Source: Acidilobaceae archaeon (GTDB taxonomy: Archaea; Thermoproteota; Thermoprotei_A; Sulfolobales; Acidilobaceae). Taken from it: 26,558 nucleotides of DNA. The notes below the pieces were generated by a model. The model saw only the letters and a list, made by a program, of their open reading frames with translations, had not been told where the DNA came from and did no database searches. The DNA lies in NCBI GenBank assembly GCA_027044005.1, contig JALUDK010000329.1:1-26558 (forward strand). The letters run 5' to 3'. Positions 7,793 to 14,992 of this stretch are shown here, in pieces; within the stretch, counting starts at the first letter, position 1, and every line of letters begins with the position of its first letter. The position numbers and the translations under genes were made by a program.

Positions 7793-7868
7793 GGGGCCGG
7801 GCGGTGACTGGGGCTGGTATTTCCGACCCCACGGGATGTGGTGGGACACCAGTAGAGAGCCCGGTCCC
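7793..7868 (+). ncRNA. Candidate structured RNA, possibly H/ACA-like
   Basis: This lies in the 276 bp gap between two regulator genes. The arms GGGGCCGGGC (7793-7802) and GCCCGGTCCC (7859-7868) form a 10-bp stem with one G-U pair when read on the plus strand; on the minus strand that pair becomes an A-C mismatch, so the plus strand is favoured. An internal loop (GGTG at 7803-7806 opposite AGAGA at 7854-7858) separates it from a second stem ACTGG/CCAGT (7807-7811 with 7849-7853), and further hairpins fill the top. A lower stem, a two-sided pocket and an upper stem resemble an archaeal H/ACA hairpin, and the pocket top lies about 15 nt from the 3' end of the lower stem, as in guides. There is no clear ACA box after the stem (TATATTA follows), so it could instead be a leader element of the downstream PadR gene. 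Confidence 0.35.
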
Positions 7869-7909
7869 TATATTAACCCCCATACCCTATTCTAGACCTC
7901 GATATAATG
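7868..7909 (+). promoter_or_regulatory. TATA boxes upstream of the PadR-like gene
   Basis: CTATATTAAC at 7868-7877 and GATATAATG at 7901-7909 are both plausible TATA boxes. The second predicts a transcript start near 7931, giving a short leader to TTG 7947 that contains the G-rich run used as Shine-Dalgarno. Confidence 0.4.
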
Positions 7910-7946
7910 TATAGGGAAGTTTCGATGGGAGATTGGGGGGTCTACG

Positions 7947-8423
7947 TTGGACAGTCAGAAGGCTGCGGCGCGCCCAGACTCTGGGGCTAACGTGTATAAG
8001 GAGAGTCTGAGGAATCTTATCCTGAGGATTCTTGCTGAGAGGCCTATGCATGGCTATGAGATTATGAAGATGATTGAGAAGGTAACCAGGGGTAGGTGGA
8101 GGCCCGCGGCGGGTACCTTATATCCCCTGCTGGAGCAGTTGAGGCGTGACGGGCTTATAGATGTAGATCGTGTGATGAGCAGCGGCGTCAGGGGTGGCCG
8201 TAAGGTTGTCTATAAGCTGACTGATGCTGGCTGGTCCAAGCTTGCAGAGTTCCTCATTAGCAAGGCTGACTATAAGATTGATACTCTAATATTCTATATA
8301 ATAGAGGGAGCGTATAGGCTTAGGGAGCGTGGGTTTAACGAGGAGTATGCTGAGATCTGTAGGAGGGTAGCGGAGGGCCTTAGAAGGATAGAGGCGGCTC
8401 TCGACTCTGGGTGCAGGGTTTAG
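7947..8423 (+). CDS. PadR-family transcriptional regulator
   Basis: This is a winged-helix regulator of the PadR family. LRNLILRILAERPMHGYEIMKMIEKVT, then WRPAAGTLYPLLEQLRRDGLI (recognition helix and the typical G-T-L-Y-P-L-L motif), then a wing ending GGRKVVYKLTDAGW are diagnostic. The remainder (about 95-158) is a helical dimerisation region ending in a single cysteine. The start is TTG 7947 after a G-rich Shine-Dalgarno; GTG 7992 would remove 15 polar N-terminal residues and cannot be excluded. PadR proteins usually repress their own gene and a nearby efflux or stress gene, but none is adjacent here: the next gene is the convergent giant helicase, which overlaps this one by 3 bp. Confidence 0.87.
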   Translation: MDSQKAAARPDSGANVYKESLRNLILRILAERPMHGYEIMKMIEKVTRGRWRPAAGTLYPLLEQLRRDGLIDVDRVMSSGVRGGRKVVYKLTDAGWSKLAEFLISKADYKIDTLIFYIIEGAYRLRERGFNEEYAEICRRVAEGLRRIEAALDSGCRV

Positions 8424-11400
8424 GCCCTCACTATGTAGAGGGACTTGTAGGGGTACCTGTCCAGCCTTGATAGCGCCTGGACGGTCTGGGGCGTCTCTCT
8501 GGCAACCACTATTATATACCCGTCGTCGAGTAGCCTAGTAACCTCTGTCGAGTGGCCTAGTATCCTGCGGTATGCGGCTATGCTAGGCTCTACAGGCACG
8601 CCGCGTGAGGCTAGCTCTTGTTTGAGCCTGTATGCTATGTCCTGGTCTTTGACGGCTAGTGTAACCCCGTATCTGCCGAGGACCTTGACCGCCTCTATTG
8701 TGTCCTGGATTACCTCCTCTATGCACTTGTCGATGGTTGTGCATTCCCTCCTCTTACCGCTGATCCTAGCTGTCTCTTCCTTGCCAGGCTGGTAGGTGAA
8801 GTAGTTCCTTATCCATTCTTTTATAGCCCTGTCTGCCGCCTGGGGGCCTCCTACCGACTTGGCTGCTAGCGCCTTTTCTAGCATTTCCTTTAGGTTGTCT
8901 ATCGATTCTATCTCTCCTGTGCTTTTCTTTACTAGCTTGACGAAGTCTTCCTTTCCTGGTACTGTTATCTCCTTTGGCTTTCTTATTGGGAACTCTATTA
9001 TTGCAACCTGTGTCCTGGCTGGGTTGTACTCCCAGGTTGCCCCAGTGCAGGGGCCGCTTGCTGCGATGATGTTTCCTGCTTCTATCCTTATCTCTCTGGC
9101 CCCGTTTGTAGTGCATGCCTCTATGCGTAGCTTCTCTTTCCTCCATAGCCTGGTCCTTGGTATTCCTGTGTGTGAGATCACGGTGTGTTTGTCTAGCCTC
9201 CAGTACCACTGTGAGTAGTCGTCGAACGCGTCTAGGTCTTCTACAGTGTATGCGGCTAGCTCTGCTTGTGTGATCCAATAGTCTAGGAGGCCTAGTCCTC
9301 TGAGTATGTCTAGTATCTTTATTGCCGTGGGTCCTCCTGCTATTGCTCCTACTGGTAGTATAACCAGTTCCTTGCCCTTGTACTTAGTGTTATTGACTAG
9401 TCTGGCTAGCGTGTTGTAGGTTTGGACTACGGTGCTTGGCCTCACTCTGTCCATTAGAGCCAGTCTCTTCTTTTCCTCGAAGTCTACCGGGTTGTACATG
9501 GTGGTTATCCATGCTCTTCTCCCGTCTCTCCCCGCGCGTCCAGCCTCCTGGTAGTAGTCTTCTGGGCTGTCCGAGGGGTATGCGTGTACTATCCACCTGA
9601 TTACGGGTATGTCGACTCCCATCCCGAAGGCCTTGGTAGCTACCAGGATCATCGAGCCTCCGCTCTCAACGGTCTTCTTGATCTCGCTCTCAATCCTTCT
9701 CCTGGCCGAGTTGCTCATCTGGCCATGGTATACCTCTACCCTGGTGTCGACGGTTTTCCGGATTGCCTCTGCTATAGTATCCACGTTTGCCCACGGGTTC
9801 TTCTCGCTCTTCACGTAGCCGGTGAATATCACTCCTATCCATGGTCTGCCCTCGGCTTCTGCCCTTTCCACGAGTCCCCTTACTATTTCTGCTAGGTGCT
9901 CTAGCCTCTCGTCTCCCAGCCCTGTGGGCTCTACGTCGAATACCAGTTCCTCTCTGATCGGGTCTAGCTTTAGGATTACAGGCTTCCTGTATCCTATCCT
10001 CTCCATTTTATCCGGGTCGGCTTCATACTCCTCATACTCCTCGACGCCTAGGGATTCTAGTATGTCCTTCGCCACTGCATGGGGGGCTGTGGCTGTGAAG
10101 AGTGCTATGGGGGGCCACTTCTTCTCGAGGGTATACTCGTATATCCTCTTAGCCATGTACAGGTAGCTCGGCCTAAACGTGTTGCCCCAGCTTGAGAGCG
10201 TGTGAGCCTCGTCTAGTACTATAAGGGAAGGGGTCGAGTCCTCCATTAGCTCCTCCAACTCTGGGTCCTGGAACCTCTCGGGGGTGACATAGAGTAGGTC
10301 GATCAGGCCCTTCCTGGCTGCATCTATTACTATCCTTCTTTGAACCCTGCTCAGGGTCGAGTCTATCTTGTATGCTATAAGCCCCCTCTCTACAGCGTTA
10401 GACACCTGGTCGTTCATCAACGACTTTAGGGGGGACACGACCAGCGTGTAGCCCCCGTAGCCGCTCGTGGTCGCTACCCTGCCAGCAACCTGGTATATGG
10501 CGCTCTTCCCACTACCTGTCGGGTATATTGAGAGGACTAGACCATGCTTCATCTTGCTGTAAAGGCTTGCTAGCACGTTTAGCGTGGCCCTCTGGTGCCT
10601 CCTGAATTCTAGGCCCTCGCCCCATAGCTTCTTGAACTCTTTATCCATCTCCTCCATTATTACTCTTTTGTCTACTACGTGTACCGTATTATCCCTCTTC
10701 TTATTGATTTTTACCATCTCCACGTTATCCATGAATCTTGCAGTCCTCGAGACTGTTATTCCACCTAGCTTGGATATCATCTCTACTATACTATCTTCCA
10801 ATATCTGTAACGCATCTATTCCATTATCCTTAACTATATGGGACACAGTGTCTGATCTTATCGTTGCTTCGGGGTACATACTGACTACGGATCCCATAGA
10901 TGAGTATAGTATGTCTGGCCTAACCTTCACCAAGTCCCATGTAGCCACTGCTACCTCTCCAGAATCGATCCACTCATCCACGCTATCCTCGTCTAGGATA
11001 CGCAGGCCTATGCTCTTACCCATCTCTATACCGATCCTGTTAGGAACTACTACAAGGCCGTGGCCTCCTAGGAACATTGCTGAGGCCCTTATATCTGCTA
11101 AGGGATTCGCTGCACCGTTACCCGCTATTATTGCCTTTATCTTACCGTCATCCCTACTCGATGTAACCCCCGTGATCGATGATACCGACTCGGGAACCAC
11201 GTAACGCGCTGTGGCCCTTATCTTCCTTCCATTTACCCTCTTGGGCCTGGGTATGTGTATCCCGTCATTAACTAGGCTCTTCTCGTATACGTTGAACTTG
11301 TTGTACCTAAGGCACTCTATTGTTGGCTTTATACAGTCTACTATAACCTCTCTCTCGTCCAGTATAGACGGGTATAGGGTTTGTAGCCATCCAAGATCTT

Positions 11401-12415
11401 GGGGTTCTACTTGTATGCATGGGGGTAGGGGCTCTGGCTCCTTCCTGATTGTCAGTGTCTTTGCTATCAGCGATGCGAGCTTAGTTTCCCCGTAGGACTT
11501 ACTATAATAGTAGGCCCTAGCTGGGTCTCCTGACCTTGCCTCTAGCATTCTTAGTGCTAGTAAGGCCTCATCCATCCTAGCCCCTATAACCTCTTCTATG
11601 CTTATCTTGTACGGCTTTAGTATTGGCATGCCTGCTCTGGGCCTGTCTGTTATGATCACACACCTCTTTGGCACAATTCGTGATATGCCACGAAACACCT
11701 CTAGGCCCCTGTATTCCGGCGGCGTACCCTCAAGTAGCCACACCTTGTCGCCGATCTCTAGGAAGAAGGAGGCCAGCCTCCTGATCACCTTGGTGGGCGA
11801 GGAGGGGTCCTCCTGAAGGTGGTATGCCACGCTAGATATGCTAGCAGGAATGTCTGGCGCCACGATCCTGGCTATCCTTTTCCCATCAAAACCTCTGGCC
11901 CGGCAACCCCACTTTACAACTACGGAGCCCCAAGCCTCTGGGGGGAGAACCCCCTCTACACCCGTGTTTATGAGTATCCTTGACACAGCATCCCTGGGAA
12001 GGTTCTTAGAGTCTATTATGAATCCATCCCAGTCTATGATCCTCCTGTACCTGCTACAGTATAGTACAATAGACTGGGGCTCCGGTAGCCTTAGGCCTAC
12101 CATGCTAGCAGCCTTCCATGCCTTATCCCACGCCCCCTCCAGGGCTAGGAACCGGAAGGCGTCCATGACCACCGGCGAGTCTAGGTGGCACCCGGACGAT
12201 GCAAGTGATAGGATGGGCTCGTAGAGGCCCCTGCGTGCTAGCCCCTCCACCACTTCCCGGCTCGGGCAGAGCCTCTTCGAGGCCAGCACGCCGCTGGCCG
12301 TGACCGCGGTCTCCATGCTATGGTCTACTGCCTCCTTTATGGCTTCCATCGTCGGCCTTAGCTTTAGTTTGAGCTTGAGTCTCAGTGTTGTCGCCGCTCT
12401 TAGTATCCGCTGCAT
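8420..12415 (-). CDS. Giant RecQ-like SF2 helicase with unrecognised N- and C-terminal regions
   Basis: This 1331-residue protein has a RecQ-type helicase core at about 598-975. Motif 0 is EFRRHQ. Motif I is YPTGSGKSA (631-639). Motif Ia is VVSPLKSLMNDQ. Motif II is DEAH (735-738), followed by the RecQ-like aromatic loop TLSSWGNTFRPSY. Motif III is FTATAP, motif IV is GVIFTG, motif V is VATKAFGMGVDIP and motif VI is YYQEAGRAGRDG. All ATPase residues look intact, so it should be an active 3'-5' DNA helicase. I see no RecQ zinc-binding cysteine cluster or HRDC domain after motif VI. The first 600 residues contain GNGAANP, LVVVPNR and VAVATWDLV (about 432-496), faintly like decayed helicase motifs. 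Residues 1-20 include an odd LRLKLKLKLR run. The last 100 residues look alpha/beta. It starts at ATG 12415 close to its TATA box. It has no same-strand neighbour to reveal its role; DNA repair, replication-fork processing or defence are all possible. Confidence 0.85.
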   Translation of the reverse strand: MQRILRAATTLRLKLKLKLRPTMEAIKEAVDHSMETAVTASGVLASKRLCPSREVVEGLARRGLYEPILSLASSGCHLDSPVVMDAFRFLALEGAWDKAWKAASMVGLRLPEPQSIVLYCSRYRRIIDWDGFIIDSKNLPRDAVSRILINTGVEGVLPPEAWGSVVVKWGCRARGFDGKRIARIVAPDIPASISSVAYHLQEDPSSPTKVIRRLASFFLEIGDKVWLLEGTPPEYRGLEVFRGISRIVPKRCVIITDRPRAGMPILKPYKISIEEVIGARMDEALLALRMLEARSGDPARAYYYSKSYGETKLASLIAKTLTIRKEPEPLPPCIQVEPQDLGWLQTLYPSILDEREVIVDCIKPTIECLRYNKFNVYEKSLVNDGIHIPRPKRVNGRKIRATARYVVPESVSSITGVTSSRDDGKIKAIIAGNGAANPLADIRASAMFLGGHGLVVVPNRIGIEMGKSIGLRILDEDSVDEWIDSGEVAVATWDLVKVRPDILYSSMGSVVSMYPEATIRSDTVSHIVKDNGIDALQILEDSIVEMISKLGGITVSRTARFMDNVEMVKINKKRDNTVHVVDKRVIMEEMDKEFKKLWGEGLEFRRHQRATLNVLASLYSKMKHGLVLSIYPTGSGKSAIYQVAGRVATTSGYGGYTLVVSPLKSLMNDQVSNAVERGLIAYKIDSTLSRVQRRIVIDAARKGLIDLLYVTPERFQDPELEELMEDSTPSLIVLDEAHTLSSWGNTFRPSYLYMAKRIYEYTLEKKWPPIALFTATAPHAVAKDILESLGVEEYEEYEADPDKMERIGYRKPVILKLDPIREELVFDVEPTGLGDERLEHLAEIVRGLVERAEAEGRPWIGVIFTGYVKSEKNPWANVDTIAEAIRKTVDTRVEVYHGQMSNSARRRIESEIKKTVESGGSMILVATKAFGMGVDIPVIRWIVHAYPSDSPEDYYQEAGRAGRDGRRAWITTMYNPVDFEEKKRLALMDRVRPSTVVQTYNTLARLVNNTKYKGKELVILPVGAIAGGPTAIKILDILRGLGLLDYWITQAELAAYTVEDLDAFDDYSQWYWRLDKHTVISHTGIPRTRLWRKEKLRIEACTTNGAREIRIEAGNIIAASGPCTGATWEYNPARTQVAIIEFPIRKPKEITVPGKEDFVKLVKKSTGEIESIDNLKEMLEKALAAKSVGGPQAADRAIKEWIRNYFTYQPGKEETARISGKRRECTTIDKCIEEVIQDTIEAVKVLGRYGVTLAVKDQDIAYRLKQELASRGVPVEPSIAAYRRILGHSTEVTRLLDDGYIIVVARETPQTVQALSRLDRYPYKSLYIVRA

Positions 12416-12444
12416 GAATTTGGATCCCCCGTATTACCCCGGTA

Positions 12445-12454
12445 TAGTATTAAC
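12445..12454 (-). promoter_or_regulatory. TATA box of the helicase gene
   Basis: On the minus strand GTTAATACTA lies about 30 bp before ATG 12415 and predicts a transcript start near 12424, a leader of about 9 nt. This supports the long N-terminus of the helicase. Confidence 0.5.
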
Positions 12455-12500
12455 TATGCCTCTGCCAGGCTTTATCTGGGGTGAACCCCCCCAGGCCATG

Positions 12501-12562
12501 TGGGGATGAGGATAATTCCATGGTCCGACGTCATGGTGGGGACTCCGGCAGGATCTGACCCA
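12501..12562 (+). ncRNA. Candidate C/D box sRNA guiding 2'-O-methylation near the 5' end of 16S rRNA
   Basis: The element lies in the noncoding gap between the helicase and the DUF1286-like gene. A short terminal stem pairs TGGG(G) at 12501-12505 with CCCA at 12559-12562. Box C is ATGAGGA (12506-12512, 6 of 7 with RUGAUGA) and box D is CTGA (12555-12558). A weak D' (CCGA, 12525-12528) and C' (ATGGTGG, 12533-12539) sit between, leaving 12 nt and 15 nt guide spacers. The 53-nt C-to-D length is typical of archaeal sRNAs. The 11 nt before box D (12544-12554) are exactly complementary to ATCCTGCCGGA, part of the near-invariant 5' end of archaeal 16S rRNA; by the N+5 rule the methylated base would be the U of CCUG (about U20 in E. 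coli numbering). A TATA-like CTTTATCT at 12470-12477 is correctly placed. L7Ae, Nop5 and fibrillarin would be the partners. Confidence 0.6.
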
Positions 12563-12582
12563 TAGCCCTTGGGGTGGGCGTA

Positions 12583-13047
12583 TTGAGGCTTGGCACGCAT
12601 ATAGTATTCGCTATTGGCGTTGCCACCCTTTCAGCGTCCTATGGCGGGGCTAGCCTGTTGAACGTGCTCATACTATGGGGGCTAGTCGCCATGCAGCAGG
12701 TGTTGATCGATAAGCTTTCCCACGAGTTTAGGGGTAGGTACCGTACCCCTCTCTTTCACAGCTTTACCGGGGCTAGCATCCTGTCCCTAGCCCTGGCTTC
12801 GGTGCCACCCGCTCTATCACCTATGGACTATGGGAGGGGCCAGGTACTGGTCTTCATAACCTCTCTTCTCCTATCTGGGTGGAGCCACTTGTTCCTCGAC
12901 TCGCTCAACCCTGGTGGAGTGTACGTGCTGGGTAAGAGGGTCAGGCTGGCTAGGATTAGATATGACGATCCTGTGGCAAACGTCTTCTTCCAGGTACTTG
13001 GACTCCTAATGGTTGCTTATAGCATATCGCTTCACCTTGGAGCCTAG
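12583..13047 (+). CDS. DUF1286/YdjM-like membrane protein
   Basis: This small multi-pass membrane protein resembles crenarchaeal DUF1286 proteins and, more distantly, the YdjM membrane hydrolase-like family. It has about four hydrophobic segments (near residues 7-20, 25-40, 60-75 and 90-110, plus a C-terminal one). Between them are polar motifs with conserved-looking charged residues: THIVF at the start, IDKLSHEFRGRYRTPLFHS, GWSHLFLDSLNPGGVYVLGKRVRLARIRYDDPVAN. The histidines and aspartates could bind a metal at the membrane face, but no function is established for the archaeal members. I prefer TTG 12583 because GGGGTGGG lies directly upstream and the protein then begins MRLGTH; GTG 12574 in the same frame would add three residues. 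The JAMM-motif gene follows after 23 bp and is probably co-transcribed. Confidence 0.75.
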   Translation: MRLGTHIVFAIGVATLSASYGGASLLNVLILWGLVAMQQVLIDKLSHEFRGRYRTPLFHSFTGASILSLALASVPPALSPMDYGRGQVLVFITSLLLSGWSHLFLDSLNPGGVYVLGKRVRLARIRYDDPVANVFFQVLGLLMVAYSISLHLGA

Positions 13048-13070
13048 GGCAGGCGGGTGGTGGCTCTACG

Positions 13071-13778
13071 TTGAAGTACCAGGAGGAGATCGTTAGCGAC
13101 GCAACTATCTACGCCGCCGCTGTGTTCAAGCTAATAGAGTACATAGAAACCACCGTTGCCGAGTATTATGATATAGATGAGGTTACAGTTGATGATGGTG
13201 ATCTTGACCCCGATAATATGGCTAGGGGCGGGGTTGCCACCATCAGGCTATACAACGTCCCCGAGGAGCTAACCAGGGAGATAGAGATTGGGGACACCGG
13301 TTTAACTATAAGGGTAGAAGCTAGGGGGCCAGCATATGGTGGTGTGAGCTATAGAACCCTCTTCTCAATATTCCCCCGAACACTACTGAGGCTGGATAGG
13401 CATAGGATTAGGGAACTCTCCTTACAGACCTCGAGAAGCGGGATCGAATACATTATACTCTACACGGATAGGGGTATCGGTCTAATCCTGGAGGGCGAGT
13501 ATTTGAGAGTAAGCATACCGTTCGTCAAGGTAGCCGCATCCATCCACACGCACCCCGAGGGCTCCTGCGGCCTCTCTAGGCATGACATACAGTCTGGCCT
13601 GGATCTACTCGTTGAGGGAGGCATCATGGAGGCGGCGGCCACCCCATCTTGCGCCTTTGTGATGAGGAGGGAAGGCGCTGTATCTGAGGATGACTATGTT
13701 AATGTGAAGCTCATGCGCGGCCCCATATTCAAGGACAACAGGCTAGGATCTATCGTATTCGAGAGGGTATACTACTAG
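13071..13778 (+). CDS. JAB1/MPN (JAMM-motif) metalloprotease-like protein
   Basis: I do not recognise the 235-residue protein as a whole, but it contains a complete JAMM signature, HTHPEGSCGLSRHD at 159-172: H159, H161, S169 and D172 fit the HxH-x7-S-x2-D zinc site exactly. The strands before it (YIILYTDRGIGLILEGEYLRV, then VKVAASI) fit the MPN fold, with E141 or E143 as possible catalytic glutamates. Residues 1-120 form an extra N-terminal region with an acidic patch (DDGDLDPDN). JAMM enzymes cleave isopeptide bonds, as in archaeal removal of ubiquitin-like SAMP/Urm1 modifiers, or act in sulfur-carrier processing, so a desampylase-like role is possible but unproven. The start is TTG 13071 preceded by GGTGGTGG. 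It follows the membrane-protein gene by 23 bp. Confidence 0.72.
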   Translation: MKYQEEIVSDATIYAAAVFKLIEYIETTVAEYYDIDEVTVDDGDLDPDNMARGGVATIRLYNVPEELTREIEIGDTGLTIRVEARGPAYGGVSYRTLFSIFPRTLLRLDRHRIRELSLQTSRSGIEYIILYTDRGIGLILEGEYLRVSIPFVKVAASIHTHPEGSCGLSRHDIQSGLDLLVEGGIMEAAATPSCAFVMRREGAVSEDDYVNVKLMRGPIFKDNRLGSIVFERVYY

Positions 13779-13781
13779 TCT

Positions 13782-13822
13782 AAAATTATACCCCGACCGC
13801 CTAGATGCCTATAGGAGGGGTG
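13782..13822 (+). promoter_or_regulatory. TATA box and Shine-Dalgarno that decide the gcvT start
   Basis: AAAATTATA at 13782-13790 predicts a transcript start near 13812, downstream of ATG 13805. GGAGGGGTG at 13814-13822 would then be the Shine-Dalgarno for GTG 13832. Confidence 0.5.
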
Positions 13823-13831
13823 CGTGTAAGG

Positions 13832-14950
13832 GTGCAGAAGATCCCCTTAGAGGACCTTCACAAGGAGCTCGGTGCTTCCTTTGGAGAGTTCGCTGGCTGG
13901 AGGGTCCCGATGTCGTATGAGGGAACCCTGGCGGAGCATATGGCTGTTAGGAGGAGTGTAGGCGTCTTTGATATAAGCCATATGGGCAGGCTTGTCCTCA
14001 GAGGGGATGTGCTCGAGCTTATAGAGAGGGTGTATACCAAGAAGATGGGGAAAACCAGGGTAGGCTTTATGAGTGGCCCCACGCTTGCCCTGAATGCCTA
14101 TGCTAGAGTAAAAGATGATGAGATGTACTATAGGGTCTCCGATGACGAGTGGCTTGTAGTCCCCAACGCTGCGGTTAGGGTTGAAATGTATAACCACCTG
14201 CGCAGGATTGCGTCCGAGCTCGGAGTAAATGTCGAGATAAGGGACGTCACGATGGAGTACGCGATGCTGGCTATACAGGGTCCCGAGAGCCCCAATATCA
14301 TGGAGAAACTAGCATCTTGGGCGCCCGATCTGAGACCCCTAGAATTTAGGGTGAATGAGGAGCTCGGCGGCATACCTGTGTATGTGATTAGCCGTAGTGG
14401 GTGGACCGGCGAGGACGGCTTCGAGGTATGGGCTAGGCCTAGCAGCGCGGCCAAGCTATTGAGGAGACTCATCGAGATGGGGGTCAAACCTGTTGGCATA
14501 GCGGCTAGGGATACGCTGAGGATCGAGGCTGGGTTCGTCCTTGGAGGGCACGAGTATGGGGAGGACCCGCTTGTGTATCCCTGCGCACTGGGGCTTAGGT
14601 ATGGCTTGGGTGCTATAGACTGGGGTAAGACTGGATACATAGGATGGGAGGCCCTTAGGGCTTGCAGGAGGGAGGGTGCTAGGTGGGTGAGGGTCGGCCT
14701 TGTTATGAAGAAGGATCATGCCAGGGTTATCCCAAGGCAGGGGTATAGGATCTTCGTGGACGACGTCGAGGTAGGATGGGTGACTAGTGGAACGTTTAGC
14801 CCCGTGATACGTAGGGGCGTGGGCCAGGCATACATAGATCCTAGGTATGATATTGATGGTATGCAGATCGAGGTAGACGCTAGGGGCAGGAGGGCGGCTG
14901 CCAAGATCCAGGGGTTCCCCCTAGTACCGATCGGGACCGGTAAAAAATAG
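13832..14950 (+). CDS. gcvT: Glycine cleavage system T protein (aminomethyltransferase)
   Basis: GcvT moves the aminomethyl carbon from lipoyl-GcvH to tetrahydrofolate or its archaeal counterpart and releases ammonia. The sequence is typical throughout: LHKELGASFGEFAGWRVPMSYEG, then AVRRSVGVFDISHMGRLVLRG, AMLAIQGPES, SRSGWTGEDGFEVW, AARDTLRIEAGFVLGGHEYGEDPL, and the C-terminal barrel EVGWVTSGTFSPVIRRGVGQAYI. The open frame extends to ATG 13805 (381 residues), but promoter and Shine-Dalgarno positions favour GTG 13832, giving MQKIPLEDLHKELG, which matches the usual family N-terminus, and 372 residues. GcvH and GcvP genes are not in this window. A tetrahydrofolate-dependent relative cannot be wholly excluded, but the fit to GcvT is good. 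Confidence 0.93.
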   Translation: MQKIPLEDLHKELGASFGEFAGWRVPMSYEGTLAEHMAVRRSVGVFDISHMGRLVLRGDVLELIERVYTKKMGKTRVGFMSGPTLALNAYARVKDDEMYYRVSDDEWLVVPNAAVRVEMYNHLRRIASELGVNVEIRDVTMEYAMLAIQGPESPNIMEKLASWAPDLRPLEFRVNEELGGIPVYVISRSGWTGEDGFEVWARPSSAAKLLRRLIEMGVKPVGIAARDTLRIEAGFVLGGHEYGEDPLVYPCALGLRYGLGAIDWGKTGYIGWEALRACRREGARWVRVGLVMKKDHARVIPRQGYRIFVDDVEVGWVTSGTFSPVIRRGVGQAYIDPRYDIDGMQIEVDARGRRAAAKIQGFPLVPIGTGKK

Positions 14951-14992
14951 GAGTAATAGGGTCCAAGAGTGGGCTCTGGGCCAGGGCTAGGG

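Noticed and set aside
7793..7870. tRNA reading of the structured gap on the minus strand
   Set aside because: Acceptor-like ends pair 6 of 7, but there is no TTCRA loop and no D or anticodon arm.
8766..9278. Long open frame of 170 codons antisense or out of frame within the helicase gene
   Set aside because: It is very rich in Arg, His and Lys with no structure, as expected for a shadow frame of a high-GC third-position gene; the helicase frame is continuous.
8420..12415. Helicase plus PadR gene as a regulated defence island
   Set aside because: The genes are convergent, no nuclease, methyltransferase or mobile-element genes are nearby, and the flanking genes are metabolic, so context does not support a defence island.
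12476..12494. Hairpin CTGGGG/CCCCAG as a terminator
   Set aside because: No T-run follows in either direction, and no gene ends here.
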